Below are positions 47,186 through 56,218 of a stretch of DNA of 64,000 nucleotides, in pieces. The stretch is taken from the NCBI RefSeq assembly GCF_001043005.1, contig NZ_JYKZ01000013.1:1-64000 (forward strand), written 5' to 3'. Both the position numbers and the translations under genes were made by a program. The notes beneath the pieces were generated by a model. The model worked only from the letters and a program-made list of their open reading frames with translations, was not told where the DNA came from and ran no database searches. The stretch comes from Pseudomonas psychrophila. Its GTDB lineage: Bacteria; Pseudomonadota; Gammaproteobacteria; Pseudomonadales; Pseudomonadaceae. Within the stretch, counting starts at the first letter, position 1; each line of letters begins with the position of its first letter.

Positions 47186-47959
47186 ATGTCGATCCTGCAG
47201 GCCATCAGAACCTTCTTCTTTTACCTGCTGCTGGGCACCAGCTCTCTGCTGTGGTGCTCGCTGAGCTTTTTTGTCGCCCCCTTTTTACCGTTCCGTGCGC
47301 GTTATCGGTTTATTAATGTGTACTGGTGCCGCTGCGCTCTGTGGCTGACGCGAGTGTTTTTGAACATTCACGTCAACGTGACGGGTGCTGAAAACATCCC
47401 GCAACGACCTTGCGTGATTCTGGCTAACCACCAAAGTACCTGGGAGACCTTCTTCCTCTCGGCCTACTTTCAGCCGTTGAGCCAGGTCCTCAAGCGCGAG
47501 CTTCTGTATGTACCGTTCTTTGGCTGGGCGATGGCGATGCTGCGTCCGATTGCCATCGACCGTGACAACCCGAAAGCAGCGCTCAAGCACATCGCCAAAA
47601 AAGGTGATGAGCTGCTCAAGGACAATATTTGGGTGCTGATCTTTCCGGAAGGGACCCGCGTACCGTTTGGCCAGGTGGGCAAGTTTTCCCGTGGCGGCAC
47701 GGCTCTGGCGGTCAACGCCGAGTTACCGGTACTGCCGATTGCCCACAATGCTGGCAAGTACTGGCCTAAAACCGGCTGGGCTAAAAAGCCCGGTACGATT
47801 GAGCTGGTCATTGGCGAACCGATGTACGCCAACGGCACTGGGCCACGGGCGATCGCCGAGCTGAACGACCGTGTTCAAGCCTGGAACGAACAGGCTCAAC
47901 GAGACATGGGTTCACTGCCTCCAGTGGCTGCGCCAATCGCCGCCGCTGTGGGTCAGTAA
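47186..47959 (+). CDS. plsC: 1-acyl-sn-glycerol-3-phosphate acyltransferase
   Basis: This 257-residue membrane enzyme makes phosphatidic acid from lysophosphatidic acid. An N-terminal hydrophobic helix (FFFYLLLGTSSLLWCSLSFF) precedes the catalytic HX4D-type motif in ANHQSTWETF and the phosphate-binding FPEGTR. The start is the ATG at 47186 (MSILQAIRTFF); an in-frame upstream alternative at 47147 has no ribosome site. It corresponds to lptA/PA0005, which is next to gyrB in P. aeruginosa but not here. Confidence 0.92.
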   Translation: MSILQAIRTFFFYLLLGTSSLLWCSLSFFVAPFLPFRARYRFINVYWCRCALWLTRVFLNIHVNVTGAENIPQRPCVILANHQSTWETFFLSAYFQPLSQVLKRELLYVPFFGWAMAMLRPIAIDRDNPKAALKHIAKKGDELLKDNIWVLIFPEGTRVPFGQVGKFSRGGTALAVNAELPVLPIAHNAGKYWPKTGWAKKPGTIELVIGEPMYANGTGPRAIAELNDRVQAWNEQAQRDMGSLPPVAAPIAAAVGQ

Positions 47960-48085
47960 AATTGTGGATAAGGTGTGCACAAGATTTTGATAATTTCCAA
48001 AAAACAGTCGTAAGTTAATGATTTAAATCGTTATTTCTATTTATGACTTTTTGTCGAAAAACGTGCATAAGTTTTTCTCGGAGCA

Positions 48086-48119
48086 TAAAAAAACCGGCTT
48101 ATTCCAGCCGGTTTTTTTG
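48086..48119. terminator. Bidirectional terminator between plsC and the MFS gene
   Basis: AAAAAAACCGGC and GCCGGTTTTTTT pair around a short loop, so T runs exist on both strands. It lies between convergent plsC and the MFS transporter gene. Confidence 0.9.
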
Positions 48120-48149
48120 TGTCTGACATCTGACTGACCGCCGTGGTGA

Positions 48150-48210
48150 AATCGCGGACAAGTCCCGCTCCCACCGATCAATTCTATGGGGGCGGGCTAG
48201 CTCGCGATGG
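48150..48210. repeat. Degenerate REP-like inverted repeat
   Basis: Left part AATCGCGGACAAGTCCCGCTCCCACC and right part GGGGGCGGGCTAGCTCGCGAT look like inverted, decayed units of the REP family, oriented head-in rather than head-out. Not all positions match. Confidence 0.5.
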
Positions 48211-48211
48211 G

Positions 48212-49834
48212 CTAAACCTTGTCGATGTTCACGTTCCTGGTTTCCTTGAGGAAGATCATACCCACCACCAGGCTGACCCCGGTAATCACCACCGGATACC
48301 ACAGCCCATAGAAGATATCCCCGGTAAAGACCACCAGCGCAAACGATACCGTTGGCAGAAATCCGCCAAACCAGCCATTACCAATGTGGTAGGGCAGAGA
48401 CATGGAGGTGTAGCGGATACGGGTCGGGAACAGTTCGACCATCACTGCAGCCAGCGGGCCATAGGTCATGGTGGCGATGAGGGTCAGCAATACCATGATC
48501 AGCACGACCATCGGCTGGTTAACCGAACTCGGGTCCGCCTTGGCCGGGTAGCCCGCTTCAGTGACCGCCGCGCGCATGGCAGCTTCGTCAAAACCGCTGA
48601 TTGTCTTCTCGCCCACCGAAACCTGTACCTCGGTGCCTGCTGCAACCGACTGCGAGGTGTACGGCAAACCTTGTTTCACAAGGAAGGTTTTGACCTTGTC
48701 GCACGGGCTGTCAAAACGAGCCTTGCCCACCGGGTCAAACTGGAAGGTGCAGGTGGCCGGGTCGGCCATCACCACAATCGGTGACTGACGGCTGGCCGTA
48801 TCAATCTGCGGGTTGGCGTAGTGGCTCAATGCTTTGAACAGTGGGAAGTACAGCACTGTGGCCAGCAACAGGCCGAGCATCAGGATCGGCTTGCGCCCCA
48901 CCTTGTCCGATAGCCATCCGAAGAAGATAAAGAACGGTGCACCGATGATCACGCTGATAATCAGCAACATGTTGGCCTGGGCCGGGTCAATCCTGAGCAT
49001 TTGCGTGAGGAAGAACAGCACATAGAACTGCGCGGTATAGAAGGTCACCGCTTGGCCCGCGTTGATGCCGAACAGCGCAATCAGAACAATTTTAAGGTTT
49101 TCCCATTTACCGAACGACTCGCGGATCGGCGATTTACTGGTTTTGCCTTCAGCTTTCATTTTCACGAAAGCGGGCGACTCGTGCATGCTCATGCGAATCC
49201 AGGTCGAGATGCCCAGCAGCACGATGGACAGCAGGAACGGCAGGCGCCAGCCCCACACTTCAAACTGATCACCGGTCAGGTAACGGCAGCTCAGTACAAC
49301 CACCAGCGACAGCAATAAGCCCAATGTTGCGGTGGATTGAATCCAGCTGGTGTTAAAGCCGCGTTTGCCGGGAGCTGCGTGCTCTGCCACGTAGGTGGCC
49401 GCACCGCCATACTCACCCCCCAGCGCCAGCCCTTGGAGCATGCGCAACAACACGAGCATGATCGGGGCCGCAATGCCGATACTGGTGTAGGTCGGTAACA
49501 GGCCGACGGCAAAGGTCGATAAGCCCATCAGAATGATGGTCATGAGGAAGGTGTATTTACGCCCGATCATGTCGCCTAATCGGCCAAAAACCAGTGCTCC
49601 GAAGGGTCTGACCAAAAAGCCGGCGGCGAAGGCCATCAAGGCAAAAATGAACGCCGTGGTGTCGTTTACACCCGCAAAGAACTGCTTGCTGAGCACGGTT
49701 GCCAAAGCGCCATACAAGAAAAAGTCATACCACTCGAAAACCGTCCCGAGGGATGACGCAAATATGATCTTTCGTTCTTCACGACCGGTTGTTCCCTTGG
49801 CGGGAGCCGCTTGTTCTGCAATTGCGTCTGACAT
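48212..49834 (-). CDS. MFS transporter, MHS (metabolite:H+ symporter) type, with periplasmic insertion
   Basis: This 540-residue inner-membrane transporter has the MHS-family N-terminus ASSLGTVFEWYDFFLYG and the loops FGRLGDMIGRKYTFL and GGEYGGAATYVAEHA. Segments 1-6 lie at about residues 25-215 and 7-12 in the rest. A non-membrane insertion of about 100 residues (338-440), with two cysteines (Cys362, Cys378), separates parts of the C-terminal half; it is probably extracytoplasmic. The start at 49834 gives MSDAIAEQAA with AGGA about 10 bases upstream. Substrate is not readable from sequence; the neighbouring GMC oxidoreductase suggests a hydroxylated organic compound (inference). Confidence 0.85.
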   Translation of the reverse strand: MSDAIAEQAAPAKGTTGREERKIIFASSLGTVFEWYDFFLYGALATVLSKQFFAGVNDTTAFIFALMAFAAGFLVRPFGALVFGRLGDMIGRKYTFLMTIILMGLSTFAVGLLPTYTSIGIAAPIMLVLLRMLQGLALGGEYGGAATYVAEHAAPGKRGFNTSWIQSTATLGLLLSLVVVLSCRYLTGDQFEVWGWRLPFLLSIVLLGISTWIRMSMHESPAFVKMKAEGKTSKSPIRESFGKWENLKIVLIALFGINAGQAVTFYTAQFYVLFFLTQMLRIDPAQANMLLIISVIIGAPFFIFFGWLSDKVGRKPILMLGLLLATVLYFPLFKALSHYANPQIDTASRQSPIVVMADPATCTFQFDPVGKARFDSPCDKVKTFLVKQGLPYTSQSVAAGTEVQVSVGEKTISGFDEAAMRAAVTEAGYPAKADPSSVNQPMVVLIMVLLTLIATMTYGPLAAVMVELFPTRIRYTSMSLPYHIGNGWFGGFLPTVSFALVVFTGDIFYGLWYPVVITGVSLVVGMIFLKETRNVNIDKV

Positions 49835-49925
49835 GTTCAGTGTCCTCAGCCCTGTTGGGCCACAGTGATTATTGTTTTTGTCCACTGCCGGTTCCGGATG
49901 ACTGCGCCCGAAACCACGATCGCAC

Positions 49926-51587
49926 TCAGGCGACCGGTGTTGCTACCGCGCGATTAACGTCTGTTGCGTGCTCCAGTGAGTCAAGCGACGCCTGCAGGAT
50001 TAACTGCGCGGCTTTTTCGCCAATCATCAAGGTCGGAGAACACGTATTACCCGACACGATGTTAGGCATGATTGAAGCGTCGGCCACCCTCAACCCCGAT
50101 ACGCCATGGACGCACAACTGAGCATCGACCACTGCTTCGGCGTCCTGGCCCATGCGACAAGTGCCTACAGGGTGAAAAATAGTCGTACCGATGCGGGCGG
50201 CAGCTTCGTACAGCTCTTGCTCGGTTTGCAGGTCCTTACCAGGCAGGTACTCCTCTGGCGTAAACGCCTGCAAGGCAGCACTGGCCACGATGCGCCGGGT
50301 CAGGCGAATCGCATCCGCTGCGACCTTTAAATCGTCAGGATGACTCAGGTAATTGGGATCAATCAGCGGCGCATCATCGGGATTGGCAGAGCGGATATCG
50401 ACCCGGCCACGACTCTTTGGCCGCACGTTGCACACTGAAGCCGTGAAAGCGGGGAAGGTGTGCAGCGGCTCGCCAAAGCGCTCAAGGGACAACGGTTGAA
50501 CGTGATACTGCAAGTTGGCCGAGGGTTGATCGGGATCGGACTTTACGAACGCGCCTAACTGACTGGGTGCCATGGCCAATGGGCCGCTGCGGTCGTAGGC
50601 ATATCGCAGGCCCATGCCGACCTTGCCCCATAGGCTGTTGGCCACCTGATTAAGGGTGCGCGCCTTGGTCAGTTTGAATATCAGGCGCAATTGCAGGTGG
50701 TCCTGCAGATTGCCGCCAACACCGGGTAATTCGTGCAGCACCGTTATCCCCAGGCTTTCAAGCAGGGGCCGTGGGCCAATACCCGAGCGCTGCAAGATAC
50801 CCGGAGAGCCAATGGAGCCCGCACACAAGATAATCTCGCGACTCGCCGCAAAGGCATGTTCAGTGCCTTGCCAGCGTGCGCTGACCTGCGTCGCACGGCC
50901 ATTCTCAAGCAGCACTTTATCGACCTGAACATCGGTCAGAACAGTCAGGTTCGGACGTTTAAGCACCGGCCGTAAAAAAGCCTTGGAGGCATTCCAGCGC
51001 ACACCGGACTTCTGATTAACCTGAAAGTATCCACAGCCCTGGTTATCACCACCGTTGAAGTCGCTGACGCTGGCAACTCCGCTTTCGGCGGCTGCGCTTC
51101 GAAAGGCATCGAGAATCGGCCAAGTATAACGCTGTTGCTCCACTCGCCATTCGCCATCGCTGCCATGCAGATCGGAGTTGCCGGAAAAGTGTTTTTCACT
51201 GCGCTTGAACAGAGGCAGGACGTCTTTCCAGGACCAGCCCGCATTGCCTTGCTCGGCCCAGCGGTCGTAATCACCTGCTTGGCCACGCATATAGATCATG
51301 CCGTTGATCGACGAACTGCCGCCCAACACCTTGCCACGCGGATAGCTCAGGCTACGGCCTTGCAAGCCGATCTGCGCCTCGGTTTTGAAACACCAGTCGG
51401 TGCGTGGGTTACCGATGCAATACAGGTAACCCACGGGGATATGGATCCACGGGTAGTTATCTTGCCCACCCGCTTCGAGTAGCAACACGTTGTGACGTGG
51501 ATCGGCAGACAGCCGATTGGCCAGCACTGAACCCGCAGGTCCGGCGCCCACAATGATGTAGTCGTACACCTTACTGGCTGATGGCAT
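49926..51587 (-). CDS. GMC-family FAD-dependent oxidoreductase (choline-dehydrogenase-like)
   Basis: This 553-residue flavoprotein oxidises alcohols. The FAD-binding GAGPAG is at about residues 14-19, GGSSSINGMIYMRG at 89-102, and the active-site pair by alignment to GMC enzymes is His472 (FHPVGTCRMG) and Asn514 (SGNTCSPTLMIGEK). This histidine-asparagine arrangement is usual for bacterial alcohol or choline dehydrogenase-like members. It is divergent from the LysR regulator and 91 bases upstream of the MFS gene. The substrate is unknown; it is not BetA by context, as no betB or betI is adjacent. Confidence 0.85.
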   Translation of the reverse strand: MPSASKVYDYIIVGAGPAGSVLANRLSADPRHNVLLLEAGGQDNYPWIHIPVGYLYCIGNPRTDWCFKTEAQIGLQGRSLSYPRGKVLGGSSSINGMIYMRGQAGDYDRWAEQGNAGWSWKDVLPLFKRSEKHFSGNSDLHGSDGEWRVEQQRYTWPILDAFRSAAAESGVASVSDFNGGDNQGCGYFQVNQKSGVRWNASKAFLRPVLKRPNLTVLTDVQVDKVLLENGRATQVSARWQGTEHAFAASREIILCAGSIGSPGILQRSGIGPRPLLESLGITVLHELPGVGGNLQDHLQLRLIFKLTKARTLNQVANSLWGKVGMGLRYAYDRSGPLAMAPSQLGAFVKSDPDQPSANLQYHVQPLSLERFGEPLHTFPAFTASVCNVRPKSRGRVDIRSANPDDAPLIDPNYLSHPDDLKVAADAIRLTRRIVASAALQAFTPEEYLPGKDLQTEQELYEAAARIGTTIFHPVGTCRMGQDAEAVVDAQLCVHGVSGLRVADASIMPNIVSGNTCSPTLMIGEKAAQLILQASLDSLEHATDVNRAVATPVA

Positions 51588-51717
51588 TGATCACCTCGCC
51601 TTTATTGTTCTTGTCCTACACCATCCTATTGATTAATTTCGAGTTTGAAACGCGTGATTTCACCCATGGCTTGTGCGTTTTTGCACAGCTCAATATCAAT
51701 AGTGCTTGGGGGCTGAC

Positions 51718-52605
51718 ATGTTCGACTGGAATGACATGCGATATTTTCTTGAGCTGCAACGCAGTGGTCGCTTGCTCACCGCCGCCAAACGCCTGAACAC
51801 GACCCACAGCACTGTCGCACGGCATATCGAGAGCATCGAGCAGCACCTGGGCGCGGCGCTGTTTGTGCAACATGCACAAGGTTACGAACTGACGCCCGCA
51901 GGCCAAGCGCTGCTCAAACACGCAGAAGCCATGGAAAACGTCGCATTGCTGGCGCAAGAGGAAATTACCCAGGCCATCGCCCCCATGGGAAAGATCCGCC
52001 TGGGGGTCACTGAAGGAATAGGGATCATGTTCATCACGTCGCGGTTACGCGGGTTGTTTGAACGCTACCCAGGGCTGGAAGTGGAACTGGTGGCGGTGCC
52101 ACGCTTTGTCAGCATCCTCAACCGCGAGGCAGAAATCAGCATCCACCTGGATCGACCCAACGCTGACCTGTTGATAACCCGCAAACTCACCGACTACCGC
52201 CTGGCGCTCTATGCCAGCCGCGTTTACCTCGACAAGGCGCCGCCCTTGAACAACCGTGATGACCTGGCCAATCACTACTGGATCGGCTACGTCGACGATC
52301 TGCTGTTCAGCCAGGAGCTGCTGTTTCTCAACAACTTTTGCCGCACCCCGACCGTGACCTTTCGCAGCACAAGCGTCATTGCCCAGCAACAAGCGGCCCG
52401 AGCAGGGCTCGGTATCGCCGTACTGCCCAACTACATGGCCAGTAACGACCCGGAGCTGGTGCGTGTATTGCCCGAGGAATCAGTGCAACGCAGCTACTGG
52501 ATCAGCACCCGCCGTGAGCTGCACAAGTCGGTAAGGTTGAGGGTTGTTTGGGATTTCTTGCTGGAGTTGTGCCAAGAAGAGCAGGGGGTTTTGCTGGCGC
52601 CATAG
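51718..52605 (+). CDS. LysR-family transcriptional regulator
   Basis: This 295-residue regulator has an N-terminal winged-helix at about residues 4-62 (MRYFLELQRSGRLLTAAKRLNTTHSTVARHIESIEQHLGAALF), and a C-terminal co-inducer domain from about residue 90. The ATG at 51718 follows a GGGGG-rich ribosome site. It is divergent from the GMC gene (130-base spacer), so it likely controls the oxidoreductase and transporter. The effector is unknown. Confidence 0.87.
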   Translation: MFDWNDMRYFLELQRSGRLLTAAKRLNTTHSTVARHIESIEQHLGAALFVQHAQGYELTPAGQALLKHAEAMENVALLAQEEITQAIAPMGKIRLGVTEGIGIMFITSRLRGLFERYPGLEVELVAVPRFVSILNREAEISIHLDRPNADLLITRKLTDYRLALYASRVYLDKAPPLNNRDDLANHYWIGYVDDLLFSQELLFLNNFCRTPTVTFRSTSVIAQQQAARAGLGIAVLPNYMASNDPELVRVLPEESVQRSYWISTRRELHKSVRLRVVWDFLLELCQEEQGVLLAP

Positions 52606-52620
52606 AGAATTTTTAAACCA

Positions 52621-52653
52621 AAAAAAGGCCAACGCTAAGCGTTGGCCTTTTTT
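52621..52653. terminator. Bidirectional terminator between LysR gene and gyrB
   Basis: AAAAAAGGCCAACGC and GCGTTGGCCTTTTTT pair perfectly, giving T runs on both strands. It ends the rightward LysR transcript and the leftward gyrB transcript. Confidence 0.93.
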
Positions 52654-52671
52654 GACTGCACTACACCACCA

Positions 52672-55089
52672 TCAGAAGTCCAAATTGGACACTGCCAGTG
52701 CGTTGTTCTCAATGAACTCACGGCGCGGTTCTACGGCGTCGCCCATCAAGGTGTTGAAGATCTGATCGGCGCCGATCGCGTCTTCGATGGTGACTTTCAG
52801 CATGCGGCGCACGCTTGGGTCCATCGTGGTTTCCCAGAGCTGATCCGGGTTCATTTCACCCAGACCTTTGTAGCGCTGGATGGTGTGACGCTTGGTGCTT
52901 TCGGCCATCAACCAGTCCAGTGCTTCTTTGAACTCCGTGACAGCTTTTTTGCGCTCACCACGCTGGATGTACGCGCCTTCGTCCAGCAGAGTGCTCAATT
53001 GAGCGCCCAGGGTGACTACGGTTTTGTAGTCGTTGCTGCCGAAGAAGTCGCGGTTGAACGTGATAAAGGTCGAGTGGCCGTGGGAGATCAATTCGACCTC
53101 TGGCAACCAGACATTACGCTCACGGTCTTCGCGCAAGCTGGCTTTGTAGACCAGACCCGATTTTTCAACCAGGCGCAAACGCTCTTCATACTTGGCCATC
53201 CACTCTTGCATGGCAGTGTGGTCGCCCAACTGCTCAAGGGTAACGGCCGGCAGGTAGATGAAGTGCTCGGTCAACTCCTGAGGGTACAGGCGCGACAAAC
53301 GCTTGAGGGTCTTCATTACCATGCGGAAGTCGTACACCAGGCGCTCCAGCGCCTCACCCGAGATGCCAGGGGCTTCATCGTTCAAGTGCAGGCTGGCATC
53401 TTCAAGAGCCGACTGGGTCATGTACTCTTCCATGGCCTCGTCGTCTTTGATGTATTGCTCTTGCTTGCCTTTTTTCACTTTGTACAACGGCGGCTGAGCG
53501 ATATAGATATAGCCACGCTCGATCAACTCCGGCAACTGACGGAAGAAGAAGGTCAACAGCAGGGTACGGATGTGCGAACCGTCGACGTCAGCATCGGTCA
53601 TGATGATGATGTTGTGATAGCGCAGTTTGTCGATGTTGTACTCATCGCGGCCAATGCCACAGCCCAGAGCGGTGATCAAGGTGCCTACTTCTTGCGAAGA
53701 GATCATCTTGTCGAAGCGGGCTTTCTCAACGTTGAGGATTTTACCCTTCAACGGCAGGATGGCCTGGGTACGACGGTTACGACCCTGCTTGGCGGAACCG
53801 CCAGCAGAGTCACCTTCGACGAGATACAGTTCGGACAGCGCCGGGTCTTTTTCCTGGCAGTCGGCCAGTTTGCCGGGCAAGCCTGCGATGTCCAGCGCGC
53901 CTTTACGACGGGTCATCTCACGGGCTTTGCGCGCGGCCTCACGGGCACGGGCGGCGTCGATCATCTTGCCGACAATCAGCTTGGCTTCGTTCGGGTTTTC
54001 CAGCAGGAAGTCGGAGAAGAACCGGCCCATTTCCTGTTCAACAGCGGTCTTCACTTCGGAAGAAACCAGCTTGTCTTTGGTCTGGGAGCTGAACTTCGGA
54101 TCCGGCACTTTCACCGAGATGATTGCGGTCAAACCTTCACGAGCGTCATCACCGGTGGTGGCGACTTTGTGTTTTTTGGCCAGGCCTTCAGCTTCAATGT
54201 AGGTATTGAGGTTACGCGTCAGGGCAGAGCGGAAGCCCACCAAGTGCGTACCGCCATCACGCTGCGGAATGTTGTTGGTAAAGCACAACAGGTTCTCGTT
54301 GAAGCTGTCGTTCCACTGCAAGGCGATTTCTACGCCAATCCCGTCTTCACGCTGAACACTGAAGTGGAACACCTGGTTGACCGGCGTCTTGTTGGTGTTC
54401 AGGTAGTCAACGAATGCACGCAGACCACCTTCGTACTTGAACAACTCTTCCTTGCCGCTGCGCTCGTCCTTGAGGACGATACCCACACCGGAGTTCAGGA
54501 AGGACAGCTCACGAATACGCTTGGCCAGGATGTCCCAGCTGAAGTGGATATTCTTGAACGTCTGGTCAGACGGTTTGAAATGGATCTGAGTGCCGGTGGT
54601 TTCGCTCTCGCCAACGATGGCCATCGGCGCCTGAGGAACACCGTGGACGTAGGTCTGTTCCCAGATCTTGCCGCTGCGACGTACCGTCAGGACCAGCAGT
54701 TCGGACAGGGCGTTTACCACCGAAACACCTACACCGTGCAATCCGCCGGATACTTTGTAGGAGTTGTCATCGAACTTACCGCCGGCGTGCAGTACGGTCA
54801 TGATGACCTCGGCTGCAGAGACGCCTTCTTCTTTATGCACATCCACCGGAATACCGCGGCCGTTGTCGCGCACCGTGATGGATTCGTCCGGGTGGATCGT
54901 GATGGTGATGTCGTCGCAATGGCCAGCCAGCGCTTCGTCGATAGAGTTGTCGACTACTTCGAACACCATGTGGTGCAGACCGCTGCCATCGTCAGTATCA
55001 CCAATGTACATACCGGGACGTTTGCGTACGGCATCAAGGCCTTTCAGCACTTTAATGCTCGTTGAGTCGTACGTGTTTTCTTCGCTCAA
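52672..55089 (-). CDS. gyrB: DNA gyrase subunit B
   Basis: This 805-residue subunit supplies the ATPase that drives negative supercoiling together with GyrA (not in window). The GHKL site is visible near residues 44-50 (EVVDNSIDE), the TOPRIM part in VEGDSAGGSAKQGR and TDADVDGSHIRTLLL, and the C-terminus ends in a Pseudomonas-type tail. The start codon is TTG at 55089 (SEENTYDSTSIKVL), with GGAGTGAAGG upstream; the frame extends further left only into recF. It begins 5 bases past the recF stop codon. Confidence 0.95.
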   Translation of the reverse strand: MSEENTYDSTSIKVLKGLDAVRKRPGMYIGDTDDGSGLHHMVFEVVDNSIDEALAGHCDDITITIHPDESITVRDNGRGIPVDVHKEEGVSAAEVIMTVLHAGGKFDDNSYKVSGGLHGVGVSVVNALSELLVLTVRRSGKIWEQTYVHGVPQAPMAIVGESETTGTQIHFKPSDQTFKNIHFSWDILAKRIRELSFLNSGVGIVLKDERSGKEELFKYEGGLRAFVDYLNTNKTPVNQVFHFSVQREDGIGVEIALQWNDSFNENLLCFTNNIPQRDGGTHLVGFRSALTRNLNTYIEAEGLAKKHKVATTGDDAREGLTAIISVKVPDPKFSSQTKDKLVSSEVKTAVEQEMGRFFSDFLLENPNEAKLIVGKMIDAARAREAARKAREMTRRKGALDIAGLPGKLADCQEKDPALSELYLVEGDSAGGSAKQGRNRRTQAILPLKGKILNVEKARFDKMISSQEVGTLITALGCGIGRDEYNIDKLRYHNIIIMTDADVDGSHIRTLLLTFFFRQLPELIERGYIYIAQPPLYKVKKGKQEQYIKDDEAMEEYMTQSALEDASLHLNDEAPGISGEALERLVYDFRMVMKTLKRLSRLYPQELTEHFIYLPAVTLEQLGDHTAMQEWMAKYEERLRLVEKSGLVYKASLREDRERNVWLPEVELISHGHSTFITFNRDFFGSNDYKTVVTLGAQLSTLLDEGAYIQRGERKKAVTEFKEALDWLMAESTKRHTIQRYKGLGEMNPDQLWETTMDPSVRRMLKVTIEDAIGADQIFNTLMGDAVEPRREFIENNALAVSNLDF

Positions 55090-55094
55090 TGCCT

Positions 55095-56198
55095 TCACTC
55101 CCGATGGTCGTGGGTCTGGGTGATACAGCCCTGTTCCACGTGGAACAGGGCAACTGGCGTTTCCGTCTGCCAGCCTTCCCTCAATAATTCGTGGTCTACA
55201 CAGGTAATGAATACCTGGCAGCGTAAGTCTTCCAACAAGCGACACAGTGCGTTGCGATGCTGCTCATCCAGTTCGGAGGGCAAGTCATCTACCAGATAAA
55301 TACATTGGCCACGCCGGGCTTGGCTGACCAAGTGCCCTTGAGCGATACGCAGCGCGCAAACCACCAACTTCTGCTGCCCCCGCGACAAGATATCTGCCGC
55401 GTTATTCACGCCCAGCTTAAGGCGCAAATCAGCACGTTGTGGTCCGGCCTGGGTATGCCCCATTTGCTGGTCCCGGTGGACAGACGCAGCGAGTACTGCA
55501 CTCAACTCCCGGTCTTTGTCCCAACCACGGTAATAGCTCAGCGTTAACCCTTCGAGATCAAGTAGCTCACTCAAGGTCTGCTCAAAGACTGGTTTCAAGG
55601 CTTTGATGTAGGCGCGGCGGTATTCATCAATTTCAGCACTGGCCAGGCACAGTTCCCGGTCCCAGGCCGCTTGTGAAACGGCGTCGAGTGTACCATGCCG
55701 CAGCCATGAGTTCCGCTGCCGCAGGGCCTTCTGTAGCCGCTGCCAGGTCGACATGAAGCGAGGTTCGACATGGAACACGCCCCAATCGAGAAACTGCCTA
55801 CGGATCTTTGGGGCACCTTCCAGCAGGCGGAAGCTATCAGGGTTAATCAATTGCAACGGCAGGATCTCAGCCAACTGCGCTGCACTGCGCGCATTTTGAC
55901 CGTCGATACGAATCTGGAACTCCCCCTGCCGGTCCCGTGAGATACCGAGCGCGCTGTGCCCGCCTTCGGCCAATTCAACCTGACCAAAAACCGTACAGCT
56001 TTGCTGCTCGTGCTGGATCACGGGATTGAGCCGCACACTGCGAAACGAACGTGCCAGCCCCAGCAAGTGGATGGCTTCCAGCACGCTGGTTTTTCCGCTG
56101 CCGTTGGCGCCGTACAGGATATTGATGCGGGGAGAGGGGGAGAAGGTCACCGGGTGCAGGTTACGCACCGCGGTGACTGTGACACGACTGAGGGACAT
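55095..56198 (-). CDS. recF: DNA replication and repair protein RecF
   Basis: This 367-residue SMC-like ATPase helps RecA load at gaps. Walker A GANGSGKTS lies at about residues 30-38, and the C-terminal signature and Walker B parts are LSRGQQKLVVCAL and YLVDDLPSELD. The 3' end of the coding sequence contains a perfect parS site (residues ALFHVEQG). It starts 20 bases after the dnaN stop, in the conserved dnaA-dnaN-recF-gyrB order. Confidence 0.95.
   Translation of the reverse strand: MSLSRVTVTAVRNLHPVTFSPSPRINILYGANGSGKTSVLEAIHLLGLARSFRSVRLNPVIQHEQQSCTVFGQVELAEGGHSALGISRDRQGEFQIRIDGQNARSAAQLAEILPLQLINPDSFRLLEGAPKIRRQFLDWGVFHVEPRFMSTWQRLQKALRQRNSWLRHGTLDAVSQAAWDRELCLASAEIDEYRRAYIKALKPVFEQTLSELLDLEGLTLSYYRGWDKDRELSAVLAASVHRDQQMGHTQAGPQRADLRLKLGVNNAADILSRGQQKLVVCALRIAQGHLVSQARRGQCIYLVDDLPSELDEQHRNALCRLLEDLRCQVFITCVDHELLREGWQTETPVALFHVEQGCITQTHDHRE
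55132..55147. other. parS: parS chromosome-partitioning site
   Basis: The 16-base sequence TGTTCCACGTGGAACA is a perfect palindrome matching the ParB-binding parS consensus. The symmetry extends to 24 bases (55128-55151, GCCCTG on the left and CAGGGC on the right). It lies inside the recF coding region, about 3.7 kb from the dnaA start. The adjacent parAB genes are not in this window. Confidence 0.93.
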
Positions 56199-56218
56199 CT
56201 AGCGTGGGCTGTGCATGG

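Noticed and set aside
52642..55065. A 807-codon open frame opposite to gyrB
   Set aside because: It is the antisense of gyrB; high GC at third codon positions keeps the opposite strand free of stops. The translation resembles no known family and gyrB is certain.
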